In this document: positions 59,200-64,000 of the stretch, piece by piece
Numbering within the stretch: the stretch's first letter is position 1
Layout: each line of letters starts with the position of its first letter
DNA from: Ectothiorhodospiraceae bacterium
Lineage (GTDB): Bacteria > Pseudomonadota > Gammaproteobacteria > HK1
Length of the DNA: 64,000 nucleotides
Assembly (NCBI GenBank): GCA_024234875.1
Contig: JACKNM010000002.1
Location: forward strand, 372,001 to 436,000
Reading direction: 5' to 3'
Notes under the pieces: generated by a model
The model's database searches: none
Told to the model about the DNA's origin: nothing
Seen by the model: the letters and a program-made list of their open reading frames with translations, nothing else
Made by a program: the position numbers and the translations under genes

Positions 59200-59687
59200 G
59201 CGCGCCGACCGGAAGCCTCGATCGGGCTCCCCGCCCGGCACCGGGCGCGCGACGAGCGCTGCTGCTCGCGGTGGCGGCGCTCGCCGCGGTCGGCGCTCCG
59301 GATGTCCGACCATCGCCGGCGATTGTCGGCGACGCCATGCCGACGCCGCTCACCGCGACGCCGGGGGATGCCGAGCGCGGGCGCGCCATCGTCGGCGACC
59401 GCCAGGTCGGCCTCTGCGTGCTCTGCCACCGCGTGCCGGAGGGCGAGCCACGGCTGCAAGGCGACATCGGGCCGGATCTGCGCGGCGTCGGGGCCAGGCT
59501 CGATGCCGGCCAGCTTCGATTGCGGGTCGCCGATGCCCGCCGGCTCAATCCGCGCTCGGTGATGCCCGCCTACCTCGCCGTCGACGGACGCACCAACGTC
59601 GCCGCCGCGTACCGGGGACGACCGATCCTCGGCGCGCAGCAGATCGAGGACGTCGTCGCCTATCTCACGACGCTGCGCGGCCGATGA
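59196..59687 (+). CDS. soxX: sulfur oxidation c-type cytochrome SoxX
   Basis: 163 residues from a GTG that overlaps the soxF stop. A long signal sequence (RRALLLAVAALAAVGAP) precedes the mature protein. The haem motif is LCVLCHRVPEGEPRLQGDIG at about residue 75, the family's LCxxCHxxP pattern, and NPRSVMPAYLAVDG supplies the axial Met region. The end NVAAAYRGRPILGAQQIEDVVAYL is also typical. SoxX joins SoxA to link thiosulfate to the SoxYZ carrier. Confidence 0.92.
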   Translation: MSAPTGSLDRAPRPAPGARRALLLAVAALAAVGAPDVRPSPAIVGDAMPTPLTATPGDAERGRAIVGDRQVGLCVLCHRVPEGEPRLQGDIGPDLRGVGARLDAGQLRLRVADARRLNPRSVMPAYLAVDGRTNVAAAYRGRPILGAQQIEDVVAYLTTLRGR

Positions 59688-60157
59688 GCATGCGCCCGGG
59701 TCGTCGTCACTTCCTGCGTATCACCGGGGCGATCGCCACTGCCGCGATGGTGGGCGGCCCGGTCGAGGCGCAGCGCCGGCGTGGCACGATGCGCGAGCTC
59801 GAGGCCGCCGTCCGCGCGACCGTCGGTGAGGGCCCGATCGTCGAGGGGCGGGTCACGGTGGAGATCCCCGCCCTGGTCGAGAACGGTAACGCAGTGCCAC
59901 TCACCGTGCGGGTGGAGAGCCCGATGAGCGCGGACGACCACGTGCGCGCGATCCACGTCTTCAGCGAGAAGAACCCGCGGCCGAGCATCGTGAGCTTCCA
60001 TCTCGGCCCGCGCGCCGGCCGTGCCGAGATCTCGACCCGAATCCGGCTGGTGGACACCCAGACCGTGGTCGCGGTGGCCGAGACGAGCGACGGCAGGCGC
60101 TGGTCGGGGCGCACCGACGTGGTGGTCACCCTCGCCGCCTGCCTGGAGGACGCATGA
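59684..60157 (+). CDS. soxY: sulfur carrier protein SoxY, variant C-terminus
   Basis: 157 residues with a Tat signal (GRRHFLRITGAIATAA). The immunoglobulin-like core is clear: VTVEIPALVENGNAVPLTVRVESPM and SFHLGPRAGRAEISTRIRL. The classical SoxY ends in GGCGG, whose Cys carries the sulfur intermediates. Here the end is VVTLAACLEDA, with a single cysteine (C153), the only one in the protein, followed by four other residues. The swinging-arm cysteine may therefore survive in a different setting. SoxZ follows with a 4-base overlap. Confidence 0.88.
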   Translation: MSMRPGRRHFLRITGAIATAAMVGGPVEAQRRRGTMRELEAAVRATVGEGPIVEGRVTVEIPALVENGNAVPLTVRVESPMSADDHVRAIHVFSEKNPRPSIVSFHLGPRAGRAEISTRIRLVDTQTVVAVAETSDGRRWSGRTDVVVTLAACLEDA

Positions 60158-60477
60158 GGACGCGGACTCTGGTCAAGGTGCCGGCGACGGCGCGCCGCGG
60201 GGAGGTGGTCGAGATCAAGGTCCTGGTCTCGCACCCGATGGAGACCGGCTTTCGACGTGACCGCACCGGCGGCGCGATCCCGGTCGACATCATCCGTCGC
60301 TTCGAGTGCCGCTACGACGGCGATACCGTATTCGCCGCCGACTTCCATCCGGCGGTCGCCGCCAACCCGTTCCTCGCCTTCACCACCGTCGCCACCACCA
60401 GCGGCACCATCACCTTCGAGTGGGTCGGCGACAACGGCTTCGCGCACCGCGAGTCGGCCGAGATCCAGGTCGAGTGA
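60154..60477 (+). CDS. soxZ: sulfur oxidation protein SoxZ
   Basis: 107 residues, no signal peptide, as expected for a protein exported bound to SoxY. Typical blocks are VKVPATARRGEVVEIKVLVS, HPMETGFRRD and NPFLAFTTVATTSGTITFEW. SoxZ dimerises with SoxY to position the sulfur-carrying arm. Start and stop overlap the flanking genes by 4 bases each. Confidence 0.93.
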   Translation: MRTRTLVKVPATARRGEVVEIKVLVSHPMETGFRRDRTGGAIPVDIIRRFECRYDGDTVFAADFHPAVAANPFLAFTTVATTSGTITFEWVGDNGFAHRESAEIQVE

Positions 60478-61247
60478 GCTGGCGACACGGGCTCGCCGCC
60501 GCGCTGGTGCTGCCGATCGCGGCGCTGGCAGACGCGCCGGCTCCGGGTGACCGGCGCTCCGGCTACGAGACCATGAGCCCGGCGCTGCGCGCGATGCAGG
60601 ACGACGACGTCGCCAACCCCGGCATGCTCTGGGTGCTCGACGGTGAGGCGCTGTGGAGCACACGTGCAGGCGCGGCCGATCGGGCCTGCGCCGACTGCCA
60701 CGGCGACGCCGCCGAGTCGATGCGCGGGGTGGCGGCGCGCCATCCGACCTTCGATCCACGCAGCGCCGCCCCGATCGCGCTCGACCAGCGCATCGAGCGC
60801 TGTCGGGTCGAGCAACAAGGAGCCGCACCGTCGGCGCCCGAGAGTCACGACCGCCTCGCCCTCACCGCATTCGTCGCGCATCAGTCGCGCGGCCTCGCGC
60901 TCGGCCCTTTCGACGACCCGCGGCTGCGCCCCTTCGTCGACGCCGGTCGGGCGAGCTTCCACCAGCGCCAGGGCCAGCTCGACCTGTCCTGCGCCGACTG
61001 CCACGACCGTCACCCCGGGCGTCGGCTCGCCGGCAACGTCATCCCCGAGGGCCACCCGACCGGATACCCTATCTACCGCCTGGAATGGCAGACCGTCGGC
61101 TCGCTCGACCGCCGCCTGCGCGGCTGCCTGGCCGGGATGCGGGCCACCGTGCCGGCCCCCGGCGCGCCCGAGCTCACCGAGCTGGCCGCCTATCTCGCCT
61201 GGCGCGCGCGCGGGATGACGATCGAGACGCCGGCGGTGCGGCCCTGA
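60474..61247 (+). CDS. soxA: sulfur oxidation diheme cytochrome SoxA
   Basis: 257 residues from a GTG overlapping the soxZ stop. After a short signal peptide (LAAALVLPIAALADAP) there are two haem motifs, CADCHG near residue 68 and CADCHD near 172, and the conserved catalytic-haem cysteine in LRGCLAGMRA near residue 220. With SoxX it forms the SoxAX complex that couples thiosulfate to SoxY. It is the last gene of the run. In many sox clusters soxB follows; here a retron follows instead. Confidence 0.92.
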   Translation: MSWRHGLAAALVLPIAALADAPAPGDRRSGYETMSPALRAMQDDDVANPGMLWVLDGEALWSTRAGAADRACADCHGDAAESMRGVAARHPTFDPRSAAPIALDQRIERCRVEQQGAAPSAPESHDRLALTAFVAHQSRGLALGPFDDPRLRPFVDAGRASFHQRQGQLDLSCADCHDRHPGRRLAGNVIPEGHPTGYPIYRLEWQTVGSLDRRLRGCLAGMRATVPAPGAPELTELAAYLAWRARGMTIETPAVRP

Positions 61248-61249
61248 CT

Positions 61250-61266
61250 GCGGGTAGACACCCCGC
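61250..61266 (+). terminator. weak hairpin after soxA
   Basis: GCGGG (61250-61254) can pair with CCCGC (61262-61266) around a seven-base loop, immediately after the soxA stop. There is no U-run. A second stem, CTCGCC (61312-61317) with GGCGAG (61327-61332), lies further on. Either could separate sox transcription from the retron. Confidence 0.3.
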
Positions 61267-61343
61267 GGCCGGCGGCGCTCGGGGACCAGGGTTCGGCGAC
61301 CGGCCCATTGGCTCGCCGGAGGGCGCGGCGAGTGGGCATCGGG

Positions 61344-61372
61344 TTGACGAGGATTGCACCCGCTCCCAACAT
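61344..61372 (+). promoter_or_regulatory. candidate retron promoter
   Basis: TTGACG (61344-61349) is a near-consensus -35. Seventeen bases on is CAACAT (61367-61372), which keeps the A and T of the -10 element. Transcription would start within the first bases of the a1 repeat, as expected for a retron RNA. Confidence 0.45.
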
Positions 61373-61553
61373 GGCAGCTCGCAACCGGTCTCCGAGCCGC
61401 TCCGCTGCTCGGCCTCGTGCCGAGATGGGAGCGCTCCGGGGAAACCCCGGGGACGAGACATCACCACGGCATCACGTGCCCGGTGCGTCACTGCGCTGCG
61501 CGCAGCCCGGCACCGGGGAGACGAGAACGGTCGGAGGCTGGTTGCGACTTGCC
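61373..61553 (+). ncRNA. retron msr-msd RNA locus
   Basis: The 23 bases at 61373-61395 (a1) pair with 61531-61553 (a2): 19 Watson-Crick pairs, 3 G-U pairs and 1 mismatch. AGC at 61395-61397 directly at the end of a1 offers G61396 as the branching guanosine. Inside are stem-loops CTCGGC/GCCGAG (61408-61424), CTCCGGGG/CCCCGGGG with an AAA loop (61434-61452), and a long hairpin CCCGGTGC/GCACCGGG (61479-61517) containing GCTGCGCGCAGC. This is the retron order a1, branch G, msr stem-loops, msd hairpin, a2, reverse transcriptase. Boundaries between msr and msd are inferred; the msd would be about 60 bases. Confidence 0.75.
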
Positions 61554-62862
61554 CAGCACACGTGTCCAGGCGAGATGGCTCGCGACGTCACTGCGCACCG
61601 GCGCCTGGAATCGCGCCGGCATCGCCGACCGTCTGACGCGGGCCCTGCCGGCGGCCGGCGTCGATTCCGGCCAGCTCGCCGCACGCCTCGCCTTCCACTT
61701 CGAGGGCCCAGGCCCTCCGGCATTCGAGCCACTCGTCGACTACCTGCTCGATGAGCCGCTCCTGCAGCCGGCGTTCGCCGAGGGGGCAGCCACCCGACTG
61801 CTCGTCGATTCCCCGCCGTGGGGAGCGCCGGCCGATCGGCCGGTCACCTTTCCCTTGCCGGAGCTCGCCACCCACGGCGACGTCGGCCAGTGGTTGGGTC
61901 TGCGGGGCGACGAGCTCGCCTGGTTCGCCGACAGCCGTCAGCGGCAGGCCTCGTGCACGCGCTCCGAGCTGCACCACTACCGGTACGCCTGGACCCGGAA
62001 GCGCTCCGGTGGGCTGCGGCTCATCGAGGCGCCGAAATCCCGGCTCAAGGCCATCCAGCGCCGAATCCTCACCGACATCCTGAACCGCGTTCCACCGCAC
62101 CCCGCAGCCCACGGCTTCACCCGCGGTCGCTCGACCTTGTCCTACGCGTCACCGCACGTCGGCCAGCGAGGGGTCCTGCGCCTCGATCTACAAGACTTCT
62201 TCCACTCGGTCCCGATCGCCCGAGTCGGCGCCGTGTTCCGACGGCTCGGCTATCCGTTCGGGGCCGCCTCGACACTGCAGGGGCTCTGCGCCAACTCGGT
62301 CTCACCGGTGCTCGCGGGCCCCCGGTTTCGAGACCTCACCTGGAGCGAGCGCAAGCGGCTGCAGTCGCCACACCTGGCCCAGGGCGCGCCGACCTCTCCC
62401 GCGCTCGCGAACCTGTGCGCGTGGCGGCTCGACTGCCGGCTCGAAGGCCTGGCGGCGCACCACCACCTCCAGTACACGCGCTACGCCGACGATCTGGCGT
62501 TCTCCGGGCCGACGTTGTCGGTCGGTCTGGCCAGGTTCCTCGCCGCCCTCGTCGGCGCCATCGCCGCCGAGGAGGGGTTCGCGGTGAACCATCGCAAGAC
62601 CCGCGTGCAGCGTGCCTCGCAGCGACAATCCCTGGCTGGTGTCGTGATCAACCGCAAGCCGAACACCGTGCGCGAGGACTACGACCGCCTCCGGGCCACC
62701 CTCCACAATTGCGCCCGGCACGGGCCGGCGAGCCAGAACCGAGACGGGCACCCGGACTTCGAGGCCCACCTCCGTGGGCGTGTGTCGCACGTCGCCCGGA
62801 TGAACCCCGCTCGCGCGACGAAGCTTCACGAGCTGTGGATCCGGATCGACTGGAGTCGCTGA
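61549..62862 (+). CDS. ret: retron-type reverse transcriptase with N-terminal extension
   Basis: 437 residues from TTG 61549, the only sensible start after the a2 repeat, with GGAGG at 61533-61537. Residues 1 to about 115 are an extension of unknown fold. The RT domain follows: SGGLRLIEAPKSRLKAIQRR at 153-172, YASPH at 199-203 in place of the retron NAxxH motif, DLQDFF at 213-218, QGAPTSP at 278-284, the catalytic YADD at 312-315, and LAG (362-364) where VTG is usual. It would copy the msd part of the upstream RNA into branched msDNA, primed from the msr guanosine. It resembles the long myxobacterial retron RTs in layout. No separate effector gene lies beside it. Confidence 0.88.
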   Translation: MPSTRVQARWLATSLRTGAWNRAGIADRLTRALPAAGVDSGQLAARLAFHFEGPGPPAFEPLVDYLLDEPLLQPAFAEGAATRLLVDSPPWGAPADRPVTFPLPELATHGDVGQWLGLRGDELAWFADSRQRQASCTRSELHHYRYAWTRKRSGGLRLIEAPKSRLKAIQRRILTDILNRVPPHPAAHGFTRGRSTLSYASPHVGQRGVLRLDLQDFFHSVPIARVGAVFRRLGYPFGAASTLQGLCANSVSPVLAGPRFRDLTWSERKRLQSPHLAQGAPTSPALANLCAWRLDCRLEGLAAHHHLQYTRYADDLAFSGPTLSVGLARFLAALVGAIAAEEGFAVNHRKTRVQRASQRQSLAGVVINRKPNTVREDYDRLRATLHNCARHGPASQNRDGHPDFEAHLRGRVSHVARMNPARATKLHELWIRIDWSR

Positions 62863-62964
62863 GCTGTCGACGCCGCTCGGGCGACGGTGAGAGGTCGCGA
62901 CGCGATGGATCTCCGCGGTGGTGTCGCGCACCATCGTTGCACCTCCTCGCGCGACGGACTTGCC

Positions 62965-63318
62965 ATGCTGAACTGGATTGCGATCGTGCTCGGGCTGCAG
63001 CTCGTCGGTGAGCTGGTCGCCACCCTGTCGGGACTGCCGATACCGGGACCGGTGCTCGGCATGGTCGCCCTGCTCGCGCTGCTGCTGAAGCTCGGCCGGC
63101 TACCGGCGGAGCTCGACCAGCTCGCCAGCGCGCTGCTGCGCCACCTGTACCTCTACTACCTGCCGGCCACGGTCGGGGTCACCGCGCACATCGGCCTCGT
63201 CACCACCGAGCTGGTGCCGATCCTGGTGTCGGTGGTGGTGTCCTCGACGCTCGCGATGGTGGTGGCCGGTCACGTCGTGCAGCACATGACCGGCGAGGGC
63301 GCGACCGATGCTGTATGA
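62965..63318 (+). CDS. CidA/LrgA-family membrane protein
   Basis: 117 residues from ATG 62965. Four membrane helices; the family block LVGELVATLSGLPIPGPVLGMVALLALLL is at about 12-40 and LYYLPATVGVTAHIGL near residue 65. LrgA/CidA proteins are holin-like and act with LrgB; plant and bacterial relatives export glycolate or pyruvate. lrgB overlaps by 11 bases. The gap from the retron gene is 102 bases, so it probably has its own promoter, though none stands out. Confidence 0.9.
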   Translation: MLNWIAIVLGLQLVGELVATLSGLPIPGPVLGMVALLALLLKLGRLPAELDQLASALLRHLYLYYLPATVGVTAHIGLVTTELVPILVSVVVSSTLAMVVAGHVVQHMTGEGATDAV

Positions 63319-64000
63319 CGCGGTCGACGGGCTGCGCGCGTACCTCGCGGCCTCCCCGCTCGCCTGGCTGTTCGCGACGGTGGCCGCCTACCTCCTCGCC
63401 CGCTCGCTGTTCCAGCGCGCGCGCCAGCACCCGTTCGTCAATCCCATCGTGGTCGCGATCCTGTTGCTCGGGGCGGTGCTCTGGCTCACCGGCGTCGACT
63501 ACGCGGACTACTTCGCCGGCGCGCAGTTCATCCACTTCCTGCTCGGCCCGGTGACCGTGCTGCTGGCGGTCCCGCTCTACAAGGCCCTGCGGCTGGTTCG
63601 GCGGGCGGCGATACCGCTCGCGGTCGCGCTCCCGGTGGGGTCACTGGTCGCGTCGCTGCCCGCGGTGGTCCTCGCTGCGCTGCTCGGCGCCTCCGACGCG
63701 GTGGCCCGCGCCCTCGCGACCAAGTCGGTGTCCACCCCCATCGCGCTCGGCGTCTCCGAGGCGGTCGGCGGGCTCACCGCGATCACTGCGGTGGTGGTGG
63801 TGTTCACCGGGGTGCTCGGCGGGATGATGTCGGGCGTCGTTTTCCGGGCATTCCGGGTGCGCTCGCCGGCCGCGCAGGGCTTCGCGCTCGGGCTCACCGC
63901 GCACGGCATCGGCATCGGGCGGGCGGTGCAGATCGACGACACCGCCGCCGCCTTCGCCAGTGTCGCAATGGGGCTCAACGGGCTGGTCACCGCGCTGTGG
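63308..64000 (+). CDS. LrgB-family membrane protein, cut by the window edge
   Basis: 231 residues are visible and the frame runs off the right edge. The family blocks HPFVNPIVVAILLLGAVLW, LLGPVTVLLAVPLYKALRLV and ATKSVSTPIALGVSEAVGG with LTAHGIGIGRAVQ are intact. About eight helices are present, close to full length, so only the last few residues are missing. LrgB works with the LrgA-like protein encoded just upstream; the pair may export a carboxylate or modulate murein hydrolysis. Confidence 0.92.
   Translation, partial: MLYDAVDGLRAYLAASPLAWLFATVAAYLLARSLFQRARQHPFVNPIVVAILLLGAVLWLTGVDYADYFAGAQFIHFLLGPVTVLLAVPLYKALRLVRRAAIPLAVALPVGSLVASLPAVVLAALLGASDAVARALATKSVSTPIALGVSEAVGGLTAITAVVVVFTGVLGGMMSGVVFRAFRVRSPAAQGFALGLTAHGIGIGRAVQIDDTAAAFASVAMGLNGLVTALW

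Noticed and set aside
61574..61576. ATG at 61574 as the reverse transcriptase start
   Set aside because: It is out of frame with the reverse transcriptase; TTG 61549 is in frame with a Shine-Dalgarno upstream.
61549..62862. Reverse transcriptase as part of a group II intron or a diversity-generating retroelement
   Set aside because: No maturase or endonuclease domain and no intron RNA domain V were seen. No template/variable repeat pair was noticed, and the sequence blocks and the upstream a1/a2 RNA are of retron type.

Overview
The window is very GC-rich chromosomal DNA with dense, mostly co-oriented gene strings whose start and stop codons often overlap by 4 bases. A two-membrane envelope is implied by TRAP transporters, a HlyD-type adaptor, periplasmic Sox proteins and Tat signal peptides. 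Together with PutA and isoquinoline-oxidoreductase-like subunits this points to a high-GC proteobacterium with an aerobic or facultative heterotrophic life and some sulfur oxidation. I cannot place it more finely from sequence alone. There are no rRNA, tRNA, CRISPR or transposase genes.

Layout. 1-4.4 kb: end of an SRPBCC-like gene, a secreted protein, an Acg-type flavin oxidoreductase, a TauE/SafE permease, then an FTR1 iron permease with a cupredoxin behind a promoter overlapped by a Fur-box-like site. This iron cassette lies between two 71-bp direct repeats (66/71 identical), one of which is the 3' end of the next gene. 4.7-9.8 kb: a four-gene YbhGFSR-like ABC efflux operon, divergent from an ftsH paralogue. 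11.8-20.5 kb: three tandem paralogues of about 900 aa, secreted Asp-box beta-propellers with DUF11 and Ca-binding thrombospondin-3-like tails, each preceded by the same promoter-like motif. 20.6-32.3 kb: two divergent hydantoinase/oxoprolinase AB gene pairs, a TIM-barrel isomerase and a TRAP transporter. 32.5-40.5 kb: a small secreted intradiol-dioxygenase-like protein, a polar amino-acid ABC importer, an FAD amine/amino-acid oxidoreductase, and a copper chaperone with its CopA ATPase. 40.7-52.7 kb: PutA, an EamA exporter, two MFS transporters, and a MmgE/PrpD - MlrC (M81) - amidohydrolase catabolic string. 52.9-54.8 kb: a methyltransferase divergent from an AraC regulator.

54.8-61.2 kb: a continuous run of IorA/IorB-like molybdenum hydroxylase subunits, a small cytochrome c, a flavocytochrome c sulfide dehydrogenase flavoprotein and soxX-Y-Z-A, preceded by an FNR/FixK-like box. 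SoxB and SoxCD are not in the window, and SoxY lacks the usual GGCGG C-terminus.

61.3-62.9 kb: directly after soxA lies what I read as a complete retron. It has a promoter, a roughly 181-nt msr-msd RNA locus bounded by a 23-bp a1/a2 inverted repeat, an AGC branch-point candidate, three internal hairpins, and a retron reverse transcriptase with a YADD centre and an N-terminal extension. This is the most interesting item in the window. The window ends in an LrgA/LrgB-type pair (lrgB cut by the window edge).
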